Assembly (NCBI RefSeq): GCF_002153375.1 | Contig: NZ_MTBQ01000002.1 | Span: 312,223-376,222, forward strand | DNA: 64,000 nt | From: Oceanobacillus rekensis | Lineage (GTDB): Bacteria > Bacillota > Bacilli > Bacillales > Amphibacillaceae | Direction of reading: 5' to 3' | Shown here: one piece after another, positions 47,377-56,420 of the stretch | Numbering within the stretch: the first letter of the stretch is position 1 | How the letters are laid out: every line of letters begins with the position of its first letter | Made by a program: the position numbers and the translations under genes | The notes under the pieces: model-generated | The model's database searches: none | What the model was told of the DNA's origin: nothing | What the model saw: only the letters and a program-made list of their open reading frames with translations

Positions 47377-47487
47377 TTATACTATAATGTAGCCCCCTGG
47401 TTGCCGAAGCCAGATGAAACAAAGGTGGAGGCAACCGAATAGGGGTGTTTGCATTTGATGAATTTACTAAAGGAGGACCCCTCAGCT
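47377..47487 (+). other. Structured spacer between leuA and leuB
   Basis: About 110 bases containing an inverted repeat GGTTGCC (47400) / GGCAACC (47430), framed by CCCCCT and AGGGGTG. No T run. It also carries AAAGGTGGAGG and then AAAGGAGG, the second belonging to leuB. Could be a processing or pausing site in the long mRNA. Confidence 0.4.
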
Positions 47488-48570
47488 ATGGATAAGCAAA
47501 TCATTCTTCTTCCAGGTGATGGAATCGGAAAAGAAATAATGGAGTCTGCGAAACTTGTTTTAACTGCAATAGCAACGGAGTACAATCATAACTTTACGTT
47601 TCATGAACATGCAATCGGTGGAGATGCCATCGATAAATATGGCGAGCCATTACCTGAGGAGACTGTAAATGCATGTCAGCGTGCAGATGCTATTTTGCTT
47701 GGTGCAGTTGGTGGTCCAAAATGGGATTCTGTTCCTGTACATTTAAGACCTGAAAAAGGATTGCTCGGTATCCGTAAATCACTTGGGCTTTTCGCTAATT
47801 TACGACCAGTAAAGGGATTTGCATCATTGCTTCATGCTTCCCCGTTAAAGGAAGAAGTTATCAAAGACAGTGACATTATGATTATTCGTGAACTAACTGG
47901 TGGGCTTTACTTCGGTCAACCAAGTGAAAGACGAGAAAATGGCGATGTAGTAGTTGATACACTTTATTACCATCGAACAGAGATGGAGCGAATCATTGAA
48001 AAAGGTTTTGAAAGTGCAAGAATTCGTAGTAAACATCTGACATCGGTTGATAAAGCGAATGTACTTGAATCGAGCAGAATGTGGCGTGAAATTGTCAACG
48101 AGAAAGCGAAGCAATATCCCGATGTGACAGTAGAACATTTATTGGTTGATGCAGCTGCAATGAAATTAATTACACAACCAAATCAATTTGATGTAATTGT
48201 TACTGAAAATCTGTTTGGGGATATTCTAAGTGATGAAGCATCTGTTTTAACAGGTTCGTTAGGAATGCTGCCATCAGCAAGTGTTCGCACGGATGGTGTT
48301 GGTCTATATGAACCAGTCCATGGATCTGCACCAGATATAGCTGGAAAAGGCATAGCAAACCCACTTGGGATGATTTTATCAGCAGCGTTAATGCTACGTT
48401 ACTCGCTTGGATTAGAAGAAGAAGCGTCTAAAATTGAAAAAGCAGTAAATGAATGTATGGAGCAAGGGTATCATACCCCTGATTTGAAAATAAAAGACGG
48501 TAAACTAGTAAGTACAAAGGAAATAACAGAGATAGTACTTGAAAATCTAAATACCAAAATGTATAGCTGA
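47488..48570 (+). CDS. leuB: 3-isopropylmalate dehydrogenase
   Basis: 360 residues. LLPGDGIGKEIMESA at the N terminus, MIIRELTGGLYFG, the metal-binding aspartates in TENLFGDILSDEASVLTGS and the NAD-binding loop EPVHGSAPDIAGKGIANPLG. Oxidatively decarboxylates 3-isopropylmalate. ATG at 47488 is preferred; AAAGGAGG is 11 bases upstream, and the frame is open to 47449. Confidence 0.96.
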   Translation: MDKQIILLPGDGIGKEIMESAKLVLTAIATEYNHNFTFHEHAIGGDAIDKYGEPLPEETVNACQRADAILLGAVGGPKWDSVPVHLRPEKGLLGIRKSLGLFANLRPVKGFASLLHASPLKEEVIKDSDIMIIRELTGGLYFGQPSERRENGDVVVDTLYYHRTEMERIIEKGFESARIRSKHLTSVDKANVLESSRMWREIVNEKAKQYPDVTVEHLLVDAAAMKLITQPNQFDVIVTENLFGDILSDEASVLTGSLGMLPSASVRTDGVGLYEPVHGSAPDIAGKGIANPLGMILSAALMLRYSLGLEEEASKIEKAVNECMEQGYHTPDLKIKDGKLVSTKEITEIVLENLNTKMYS

Positions 48571-48613
48571 TTCAAATTGCAATCTGTATGTCTAATGAGT
48601 GAGGTGTAAGAAA

Positions 48614-50020
48614 ATGGGGAAACCAGAAACAATTATTGAGAAAATATGGAATAAACATGTTGTACACCAAGAAGCGGGTAAGCCTGATTTATTATATATT
48701 GACCAGCATTTGGTCCACGAAGTTACATCTCCACAAGCTTTCGAAGGTCTTCGTATTGCTAATAGAAAGGTTCGTCGTCCCGATTTAACCTATGCGACAA
48801 TGGATCATAATGTCCCGACAAAGGATCGCCATGTTATAAAAGATGAAATTTCCAAAAAACAAATGGAAACACTAAAGAAAAACTGTGAGGACTTTGGTAT
48901 TAAACTTGCCGATATGTTTCATCCGGATCAAGGTATCGTTCATGTTATTGGACCACAACTTGGACTAACACAACCAGGAAAAACCATTGTATGTGGAGAC
49001 AGTCACACATCGACACATGGTGCATTTGGTGCATTGGCATTTGGTATTGGTACAAGTGAAGTAGAACATGTCTTGGCAACCCAAACTATTTGGCAGGAAA
49101 AACCGAAAACCCTAAACGTTAAAGTCGAAGGAAATCTTGGACCAGGTGTAACAGCTAAAGATTTAATCTTAGCTATTATTGGTAAATTTGGGGTACGGTT
49201 CGGTACCGGGTATGTAATGGAATTTACTGGTGAAGCAATTCGAAAGTTATCGATGGAAGGACGTATGACAATTTGCAATATGTCCATCGAGGGTGGTGCA
49301 AGAGCAGGGCTTATCAGTCCAGATCAGACAACTGTAGATTACTTGGAAGGCAGAGAATATGTTCCAAGTGGAAAAGAATTTGAAAAGGTCGCTACGGAGT
49401 GGTTGGATCTTGCAACAGATGATGGTGCTGAATACGATGAAACAGTAATTATCCATGCAGATGAAATTGAGCCACAGGTAACATGGGGAACAAATCCAGG
49501 TATGTGTGTTCCTATAGGTGGAAGTACACCAATTATCGCTGATGTAGACCATAAAGAAGATGTTAAACGAGCACTTGAATATATGGGTCTGGCAGAGAAT
49601 CAGCCGATAACTTCTATTGAAATCGATCACGTGTTTATCGGTTCCTGTACGAATTCAAGATTAAGTGATTTGCAGAAGGCGGCATCGATCATTCAGGGAA
49701 GAAAAGTGAAAGATGGCGTTAAAGCAATCGTTGTACCTGGTTCATTCAGTGTTAAGCTTCAGGCAGAGAAAATTGGATTGGATCACGTATTTACCGAAGC
49801 TGGATTTGAGTGGCGCGAGTCCGGATGCAGTATGTGTCTAGGTATGAATGATGATATCGTTCCTCCTGGTGGCCGTTGTGCTTCCACCTCAAACCGTAAC
49901 TTTGAAGGTAGACAGGGAAATGGTGCACGTACACATTTGGTAAGTCCAGAAATGGCTGCAGCAGCGGCAATAGAAGGGCATTTCGTTGATGTACGTCAAT
50001 TTGCAGGAGTACCAAACTAG
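48614..50020 (+). CDS. leuC: 3-isopropylmalate dehydratase, large subunit
   Basis: 468 residues, aconitase-type. Iron-sulfur ligands in [13 protein letters not shown] and [12 protein letters not shown]; other blocks are [20 protein letters not shown] and [10 protein letters not shown]. Works as a heterodimer with LeuD to isomerise isopropylmalate. ATG at 48614, GAGGTG eight bases upstream. The next gene follows by 13 bases. Confidence 0.97.
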   Translation: MGKPETIIEKIWNKHVVHQEAGKPDLLYIDQHLVHEVTSPQAFEGLRIANRKVRRPDLTYATMDHNVPTKDRHVIKDEISKKQMETLKKNCEDFGIKLADMFHPDQGIVHVIGPQLGLTQPGKTIVCGDSHTSTHGAFGALAFGIGTSEVEHVLATQTIWQEKPKTLNVKVEGNLGPGVTAKDLILAIIGKFGVRFGTGYVMEFTGEAIRKLSMEGRMTICNMSIEGGARAGLISPDQTTVDYLEGREYVPSGKEFEKVATEWLDLATDDGAEYDETVIIHADEIEPQVTWGTNPGMCVPIGGSTPIIADVDHKEDVKRALEYMGLAENQPITSIEIDHVFIGSCTNSRLSDLQKAASIIQGRKVKDGVKAIVVPGSFSVKLQAEKIGLDHVFTEAGFEWRESGCSMCLGMNDDIVPPGGRCASTSNRNFEGRQGNGARTHLVSPEMAAAAAIEGHFVDVRQFAGVPN

Positions 50021-50033
50021 GAGGTGGCAAAAC

Positions 50034-50624
50034 ATGGAGGCAATTAAGGAACATAAAGGGTTGGTTCTTCCATTGGATCGTTCCAATATTGATACGGACC
50101 AGATTATACCAAAACAATTTCTAAAACGAATTGAACGCACTGGATTTGGACAATATTTATTTTATAATTGGAGATTTGATGATGATGGTAACCCACAGGA
50201 AGACTTTGCATTAAACCAACCGCAATATCAAAAATCTTCTATCTTAATAGCGGGAGAAAATTTCGGTTGTGGCTCGTCGAGAGAGCATGCACCATGGGCA
50301 CTCGATGACTATGGTTTCAAAGTAATCATTGCACCGAGTTTTGCAGATATTTTTTATAATAATGCATTGAAAAATGGTATTATTCTTATTAAGATGGAGG
50401 AAGAACAACTTAATAAGTGGATGCTAAAAGCAGAAGAATCTTCGTTTGTCTTATCTGTGGATTTAAAAAATCAACAGATTACTGACGATACAGGAAACGT
50501 CATTGATTTTGAAATTCCCGAATATCATAAGGAAAAGCTTATGAATGGTTGGGATGATATTGCATTGACATTGTTGCAGGAAGATAAAATTACTGCATAT
50601 GAAAATTTAACAAGTGTTAATTGA
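50034..50624 (+). CDS. leuD: 3-isopropylmalate dehydratase, small subunit
   Basis: 196 residues, the swivelling domain of aconitase-like enzymes: NIDTDQIIPKQFLKR near the N terminus, AGENFGCGSSREHAPWAL and the FADIFYNNALKNGI block. ATG at 50034 has AGGAGGTGG upstream; it follows leuC by 13 bases. A hairpin after the stop marks a possible partial end of the operon before ilvA. Confidence 0.97.
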   Translation: MEAIKEHKGLVLPLDRSNIDTDQIIPKQFLKRIERTGFGQYLFYNWRFDDDGNPQEDFALNQPQYQKSSILIAGENFGCGSSREHAPWALDDYGFKVIIAPSFADIFYNNALKNGIILIKMEEEQLNKWMLKAEESSFVLSVDLKNQQITDDTGNVIDFEIPEYHKEKLMNGWDDIALTLLQEDKITAYENLTSVN

Positions 50625-50628
50625 CAGT

Positions 50629-50676
50629 AACCCCATTAGAACTTCTGAGTCACGAAGAAATTCTAATGGGTTTTGC
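50629..50676 (+). terminator. Hairpin between leuD and ilvA
   Basis: AACCCCATTAGAA (50629-50641) pairs with TTCTAATGGGTTTT (50661-50674). The T run is short, so it may only attenuate transcription into ilvA. Confidence 0.65.
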
Positions 50677-50783
50677 TGCCAATGAAAATTCCGAAAGTTC
50701 TGGGGGCCTTTAGGTATACCCTCATAGTACTAACATATAGTAGTAAATAAGTTTTACTTTTTAAGTTCATCATTTAAAGGAGA

Positions 50784-51800
50784 GTGAGTTGTCTTGGGGA
50801 TTGCTTAACGGGTGAGAAGGTATACCATGCAATGAAGCGACTTGCACCGATTGTTCATTGTACACCATTACTAACATCACATACGACAGATAATTTAGTA
50901 GGAAAAAATGTATATTGTAAAATGGAAAACCAGCAAAAAACGGGTGCATTCAAATTTCGTGGAGCAAGCTTTAAACTCATGCAGCTATCTGAGGAAGAAC
51001 TTGCTAAGGGCGTAATAACAGCATCAGCTGGTAACCATGCACAGGGATTGGCAAATGCCGCAGCAAAGCTAGGAGTAAAAGCGACTATTTTCATGGCAGA
51101 AGGCACACCACATGCGAAAATAAATGCAACCCGCAATTATGGTGCTGAAGTTGTACTGATTGGGGAAAGCTTCCAGGAAGCATATCGTGCAGCCCTGCAA
51201 CATCAGTTGGTCTCGGGTGCAGTTTTTGTCGAACCGTTTGATGATTACGATATTATGGCGGGACAAGGAACAATTGCAATGGAGATGCTCAAGCAGGAAG
51301 ATAAAATCGATACCATTCTCGTACCTGTAGGTGGCGGTGGCTTGATCAGTGGGATTGCCGTAGCAGCCAAACATGTTAACCGAAAGATTAAAATAATTGG
51401 TGTCCAGGCAGAAGGAGCATCTGCAATTTACGAAAGTTATCATTCCAATACAGTAAAAAATATGTCGAAAGTTGCGACGATCGCAGAGGGAATCGCAGTG
51501 AAAGAGCCTGGGAAATTAACGATGCCGATTATTCAGGAATATGTAGATGATATGATAACCGTAAAAGATGAGGAAATTGCATCTGCAATTGTCTATATGC
51601 TGGAACGGAATAAAACATTGATTGAAGGTGCAGGTGCTGCAGCGTTGGCAGCCTTATTTACGCATAATGATCAAATAAAATCAAGATATTGTGGTGTTGT
51701 TGTCAGTGGTGGAAACTTGGATCTCGGGATGATGCCTAAAATCCAGCAGCTTGGCGGACAGACCACTGCCACAAAAGAACAGGCATATATCGCTCTTTAA
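50784..51800 (+). CDS. ilvA: Threonine dehydratase, short form
   Basis: Up to 338 residues. Pyridoxal-phosphate lysine in GAFKFRGASFKLM, phosphate-binding GGGGLISG, and serine-rich SAGNHAQG are present. The C-terminal regulatory ACT-like domain of long IlvA is missing, as in catabolic or unregulated forms. The start is odd: GTG at 50784 stands only one base after AAAGGAGA, while a TTG at 50794, well placed for that site, runs into a stop after four codons; ATG at 50832 would cut family residues. A small frameshift at the 5' end is possible. Position behind leuD supports supply of 2-oxobutanoate for isoleucine. Confidence 0.88.
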   Translation: MSCLGDCLTGEKVYHAMKRLAPIVHCTPLLTSHTTDNLVGKNVYCKMENQQKTGAFKFRGASFKLMQLSEEELAKGVITASAGNHAQGLANAAAKLGVKATIFMAEGTPHAKINATRNYGAEVVLIGESFQEAYRAALQHQLVSGAVFVEPFDDYDIMAGQGTIAMEMLKQEDKIDTILVPVGGGGLISGIAVAAKHVNRKIKIIGVQAEGASAIYESYHSNTVKNMSKVATIAEGIAVKEPGKLTMPIIQEYVDDMITVKDEEIASAIVYMLERNKTLIEGAGAAALAALFTHNDQIKSRYCGVVVSGGNLDLGMMPKIQQLGGQTTATKEQAYIAL

Positions 51801-51892
51801 TCTTAGAAAATCTGGTTGTCATCAAGCTTTTGCGTGACGGCCTTAGGTGCACTTATGCAGTAAGAAAGTAGTTTCATAACTACAAGGGGGAA

Positions 51893-51930
51893 GTCTTCCA
51901 ATTTAGTTGCTAAATTGGAAGATTTTTTTT
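51893..51930 (+). terminator. Terminator after ilvA
   Basis: Stem GTCTTCCAATTTA / TAAATTGGAAGAT with a five-base loop and eight T. Confidence 0.88.
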
Positions 51931-52288
51931 GATTTGTTATGCCTACAATTTCATTAGATTTTTGTTTAATTATTATAATTATTAAAATCGTCCATTGTAA
52001 ATTTTTGCCAAAACATATTGCTTTTCTAAAAATCTTCACCTATAATTTAACTATATATTAAGATTTGTTTACAATTTGATTTTAGACTTTACAAATTTTG
52101 TGAATGGCTATACGAATTTAAATTACAATTGTCCATGAAAACCCATGAATAGTGAATATAGCAGAGGAAGGCATAGAAGCGGGTTTTACTTACTATTTAT
52201 AATCAAAGTTGCCTAAAAAATCATAAATATAATTAAAGTCTGTGCAATATCTAATAAGTAAATCCTAAAGAAGACATATTATCAATAA

Positions 52289-52303
52289 AATTATCAGAAT
52301 ATT
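52289..52303 (+). promoter_or_regulatory. CodY box upstream of opp
   Basis: AATTATCAGAATATT matches the CodY consensus AATTTTCWGAAAATT at 13 of 15 positions. It covers the predicted -35 box of the opp promoter, which is the right place for repression when branched-chain amino acids and GTP are plentiful. Peptide transporters are classic CodY targets. Confidence 0.7.
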
Positions 52304-52320
52304 CTGCCGTAAAGTATAAT
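52291..52320 (+). promoter_or_regulatory. Promoter of the opp operon
   Basis: TTATCA at 52291-52296, 18-base spacer, TATAAT at 52315-52320. Overlaps the CodY box; leader of about 100 bases. Confidence 0.6.
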
Positions 52321-52427
52321 AATGTTGCTTGTAATACAGCTAGCAGTCTTTCCTGATGAAGAACAGTCCTTTACTATGTTGGAAGGCATATCATAGTCTA
52401 CTAATATGTTCACCTGGGGGAATTCAT

Positions 52428-53437
52428 TTGAGTAATAAATTATTGGAAATTAAAAACCTTACTACATCATTTCGGATTGGTGATGGTTATTACGCCGCTG
52501 TGGATGATGTAACATTGACATTAAATAAAAATGAAGTATTAGGTATTGTAGGGGAGTCGGGTTCAGGAAAAAGTGCCCTTGCTTTTTCTGTAATGGGTTT
52601 ACATAATCGCGCGAAAATTGAAGGGGAAATTTTACTGAAAAATAACGATCTAGCAAAAATGCCTCATTCGAAATTGAATAAACTTCGTGGGGATGATTTA
52701 GCAATGATTTTTCAGGATCCTCTTACAGCATTAAATCCCTGATGGAGGTTGGAGATCAAATTGCCGAAACATTAATTCTTCACAAACCTGAAATGTCCAA
52801 GATGCAGCGGAAAGAACGAGTGATTGAGCTATTAAACATGGTTGGTATCCCAAGACCTGAATATGTTCATGGGCAGTTTCCACATGAACTATCTGGTGGG
52901 ATGAGACAACGTGTTGTCATTGCGATTGCCATTGCAAATAAACCAGAATTATTAATTGCAGATGAACCAACAACAGCATTGGATGTTACAATCCAAGCAC
53001 AAATTCTTGATCTGATCAGAAAGCTCAAGGAAGACATTCACGCTGGCATCATTTTAATTACACATGATTTGGGTGTTGTTGCAGAAATGGCTGATCGGGT
53101 TGCAGTTATGTATGCAGGACAAATCGTAGAGATTACTGATGTACATACATTGTTTGAAAACCCGCTGCATCCATATACAAAGTCATTATTGAATTCTGTT
53201 CCTGCAGAAGGACAGGACAAACTTCATGTTATCCAGGGGATTGTACCATCATTAAAGAACCTTCCACGTAAAGGATGTCGTTTTGCTGCTAGAATTCCTT
53301 GGGTTGATGAATCGGCACATGAAGAGAACCCTATATTGCATGAGGTTACACCTGGTCATTTTGTACGGTGTACCTGCCATGAACATTTTAACTTTCCTGC
53401 CGATATAAAGGAGGGGCACGCAAATGGATTTTCTTGA
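52428..53437 (+). pseudogene. oppD: Oligopeptide ABC transporter ATPase OppD, interrupted by a one-base frameshift
   Basis: Two frames together give a full OppD. Part one (TTG at 52428 to TGA at 52740-52742) has Walker A GESGSGKSA and the Q-loop IFQDPLTALNP. Part two, from 52742, has MEVGDQIAETL, signature LSGGMRQR, Walker [13 protein letters not shown], switch THDLGVVAEMA and the C-terminal cysteine region. Family members read NPMMxVG here, so one A before TGATG seems lost. The stop and an ATG overlap (TGATG), so two half-proteins could be made by coupled translation, but there is no ribosome-binding site. The other opp genes look intact. Sequencing error is a fair alternative. Confidence 0.85.
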
Positions 53438-54356
53438 AATCAAGGATCTACAAGTATATTTTCCAATTAAAGGTGGGATTTTTAACCGTACAGTAGATCA
53501 TATCAAAGCAGTTGATGGTGTTTCATTTAATATAGAACAAGGAAAAACATATGGACTTGTAGGTGAATCTGGGTCTGGAAAGTCGACTACAGGCAGGGCG
53601 ATTATTGGGCTGGAAAATATAACTTCTGGCAACGTTTTGTTTGAAGGGAAAGATATAACATCTAGGAGAAGTAAGACGAAAGATGTAAGAAAAGATATTC
53701 AAATGATTTTCCAGGATCCTTATTCCTCCCTAAATCCAAGAAAACGTGTACTCGATGTCATTGCAGAGCCACTTCGAAACTTTGAAAAGCTATCACAACA
53801 AGAAGAAAAAAAACGGGTACAAGAATTATTGGAAATAGTAGGTTTAAGTCCAGAAACAATATTGAAATATCCACATGAATTCTCTGGTGGGCAAAGGCAA
53901 CGTATAGGGGTTGCAAGAGCCATTGCATTAAAGCCGAAACTTATCATTGCAGATGAACCAGTATCTGCGCTCGATGTATCTGTTCAAGCTCAAGTTCTTA
54001 ATTTCATGCAAGATATTCAAAAAGAATTGAACCTAACCTATTTATTTATCAGCCACGATCTTGGGATTGTAAAGCATATGTGTGATGATATCGCAATTAT
54101 GTACAAGGGCCGTTATGTGGAACAAGGGTCAAAGGAAGATATTTTTAGTAATCCACAACACATCTATACAAAACGGCTAATTGCAGCAATTCCTGATATT
54201 AATCCTAGAAATAGAGATAAACAATTTCAATTCCGGAGTGAAGTACAGAAGGAATTTGATGAGTCTTATGATGATTATTTTGATAGTGAAGGCTTAGCTT
54301 ACGGTTTACAGCATATATCAGATTCTCATTTAGTAGCATTACCGGAGAAAGGTTGA
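53424..54356 (+). CDS. oppF: Oligopeptide ABC transporter ATPase OppF
   Basis: 310 residues. Walker A GESGSGKSTTGRAI, Q-loop IFQDPYSSLNPRKR, signature FSGGQRQRIGVARA, Walker B LIIADEPVSALD and switch SHDLGIVKHM. C-terminal oligopeptide-transporter extension with HIYTKRLIAAIPDI. The start overlaps oppD by 14 bases, with GGAGGGGC upstream. Pairs with OppD to drive the OppB/OppC pore. Confidence 0.95.
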   Translation: MDFLEIKDLQVYFPIKGGIFNRTVDHIKAVDGVSFNIEQGKTYGLVGESGSGKSTTGRAIIGLENITSGNVLFEGKDITSRRSKTKDVRKDIQMIFQDPYSSLNPRKRVLDVIAEPLRNFEKLSQQEEKKRVQELLEIVGLSPETILKYPHEFSGGQRQRIGVARAIALKPKLIIADEPVSALDVSVQAQVLNFMQDIQKELNLTYLFISHDLGIVKHMCDDIAIMYKGRYVEQGSKEDIFSNPQHIYTKRLIAAIPDINPRNRDKQFQFRSEVQKEFDESYDDYFDSEGLAYGLQHISDSHLVALPEKG

Positions 54357-54362
54357 TAAGTT

Positions 54363-55325
54363 ATGTGGAAATTTATAATAAGAAGACTCATTATTACGTT
54401 TCCCCAATTAATTGTACTTAGTGTTTTGATCTTTTTAATGGCACAGGCGATGCCTGGTGATGCACTTACTGGACAGGTTGATCCGAATGTAAGTCCAGCA
54501 ATCAAAGAACAGTTAAGGGAAAAGCTAGGACTGAATGATCCATGGCATATTAAATACGCTGATTGGGTAGGCGGCGTAGTTCAAGGTGATTTTGGTGACT
54601 CTTTCCGTTTTAAAATGCCGGTTACAGATTTACTGGAACAGCGAATCATTAATTCTTTTTGGCTAGCTGTCGTCACATTAATCTTTACATATATTATTGC
54701 GGTGCCTTTAGGATTACTCAGTGGCCGCTATAATGACACAATACTCGATTCCTCTATTACCGGTTATACGTATATAGGATTTGCTACACCATTATTTATT
54801 TTTGCGCTTATTATGCTTTGGATATTCGGTTATCAATTGGGATGGTTTCCTACTAGTGGGAGTGTCAGTCCGGGACTTGAGCCAGGTTCACTAGAATATA
54901 TAATAAGTAAGTTTAATCACCTGTTGTTACCGGCAATTTCGATGGCATTGATACAAACGGTATCCACCGTTCAATATTTACGGAGTGAAATTGTCGACAC
55001 GAAACAAAAAGAATTCATTGTTACTGCAAGAGCAAAAGGTGCATCAGAAGCTAGAGTATATAATAAACATATTTTGAGAAATTCATTACTTCCAATTGCA
55101 GCATTTTTTGGTTATGAAATAACAATGCTCATTACAGGAACAATTTTTGTCGAACAGATATTTGGTTATCCGGGTATGGGGCAGCTTTTTCTAGAGTCGA
55201 TAAATTTACGTGATTACAGTGTTGTAAACGCTATCGTATTACTGTTCGGAAGTGCAGCAATATTAGGAGCATTATTATCCGATATTATTTTAAGTATCAT
55301 TGACCCACGGATCCGTATTAAATAA
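54363..55325 (+). CDS. oppB: Oligopeptide ABC transporter permease OppB
   Basis: 320 residues, six membrane segments. N-terminal WKFIIRRLIITFPQLIVLSVLIF and the typical MPGD; coupling loop with EFIVTARAKGASEARVYNKH (EAA motif) near residue 220. Start ATG at 54363, six bases after oppF, with GAGAAAGG upstream. Confidence 0.95.
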   Translation: MWKFIIRRLIITFPQLIVLSVLIFLMAQAMPGDALTGQVDPNVSPAIKEQLREKLGLNDPWHIKYADWVGGVVQGDFGDSFRFKMPVTDLLEQRIINSFWLAVVTLIFTYIIAVPLGLLSGRYNDTILDSSITGYTYIGFATPLFIFALIMLWIFGYQLGWFPTSGSVSPGLEPGSLEYIISKFNHLLLPAISMALIQTVSTVQYLRSEIVDTKQKEFIVTARAKGASEARVYNKHILRNSLLPIAAFFGYEITMLITGTIFVEQIFGYPGMGQLFLESINLRDYSVVNAIVLLFGSAAILGALLSDIILSIIDPRIRIK

Positions 55326-55354
55326 GAATTAAGATTGACTCTGAGGTGATAAAA

Positions 55355-56263
55355 ATGGAAATGAATACTATGAATATGGAGAATGAAAGTCAAGATCCGA
55401 ATAAGAGTCCTTCTGGCTTACGAATTTTGTGGAAAGAAATTGTCAGGGATAAGCTCGCACTTTTCTCACTACTGTTATTAGTAGTCATTATAATTTTTGT
55501 GTATGGTATTTCACTTATTTTGGATCAAGATGAAATTGTTACCGTTGATTTGTTTGCAATTCATGAAGCCCCATCAGAGGAATTTATCCTTGGAACAGAT
55601 TATGGTGGTCGTGATGTCTTTGGTCAGTTAATCATTGGAACAAGGAATTCTCTTTCCATTGGAATCCTGGTTACTTTAATTAGTGGTGTATTTGGTATTG
55701 CGTTTGGATTAATTGCTGGTTTTTTTGGAGGGCATACGGATAATTCCATGATGCGTGTATTAGATTTCTTTCAAATATTACCATTCACCATGTTAGTAAT
55801 TGTCTTTATATCCATTGTACCAAGCTATACGATTCTGGCATTTTCCTTAATCATGGCAGCTTTTAGTTGGATGGGGATAGCTCGACTAATTAGATCGAAA
55901 GCATTACAAGAAAAGGAATTGGACTATGTGCAGGCATCTAAAACTTTAGGTACATCAAATATGAAGATTATTTTTAGAGAAGTGATGCCGAATATCAGTT
56001 CATTAATTATTGTTACGATGACATTGAATCTTGCTGCCAATATCGGACTGGAATCCGGACTTTCATTTCTTGGATTTGGTTTTCCGGAAAACACACCAAG
56101 TCTTGGTACATTATTAAGCTATGCCACAAATCCACAAACACTTGAGTATAGATGGTGGATTTGGTTGCCAGCTGCAATATTGATTTTAGTGTTAATGCTT
56201 TCAGTTAGAAATGTTGGAGAAGCTTTACGACGTGCTACAGACGCAAGACAAAGAAGAGGATAA
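55355..56263 (+). CDS. oppC: Oligopeptide ABC transporter permease OppC
   Basis: 302 residues. Soluble N terminus, first membrane segment LALFSLLLLVVIIIFVYG, LGTDYGGRDVFGQLIIGTRN, five more segments, and coupling loop ELDYVQASKTLGTSNMKI. ATG at 55355 has GAGGTG seven bases upstream; the GTG at 55346 lies in that site. The 157-base gap to oppA holds a second AAGGAGGTG (56282) without a gene behind it and a TCATCAATGTTTGAGATTGATG inverted pair. Confidence 0.94.
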   Translation: MEMNTMNMENESQDPNKSPSGLRILWKEIVRDKLALFSLLLLVVIIIFVYGISLILDQDEIVTVDLFAIHEAPSEEFILGTDYGGRDVFGQLIIGTRNSLSIGILVTLISGVFGIAFGLIAGFFGGHTDNSMMRVLDFFQILPFTMLVIVFISIVPSYTILAFSLIMAAFSWMGIARLIRSKALQEKELDYVQASKTLGTSNMKIIFREVMPNISSLIIVTMTLNLAANIGLESGLSFLGFGFPENTPSLGTLLSYATNPQTLEYRWWIWLPAAILILVLMLSVRNVGEALRRATDARQRRG

Positions 56264-56420
56264 AGCTGTATGGTGCTCTTAAGGAGGTGAGTAATACATA
56301 TAGAGGTAAGTATTTAGACATGTTACTTTCATCAATGTTTGAGATTGATGTTTAGTATATAAAGTCAGTCAGGAAGTCTATGACTGATGGAAAAAGATAA
56401 AAAAAGGGGAGGTTACAAGT

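Larger units (their letters stand above)
51801..52427. other. Region between ilvA and the opp operon
   Basis: Holds the terminator at 51893-51930, then about 350 bases of AT-rich sequence without a recognisable gene, then the opp promoter with its CodY box (52289-52320). The short frames seen in it have no family match. Confidence 0.5.

Noticed and set aside
52728-52750. Programmed frameshift in oppD
   Set aside because: The site (AAT CCC TGA) is not a standard -1 slippery heptamer, no stimulatory structure is obvious, and OppD is not known to use recoding. A plain one-base loss or error is simpler.
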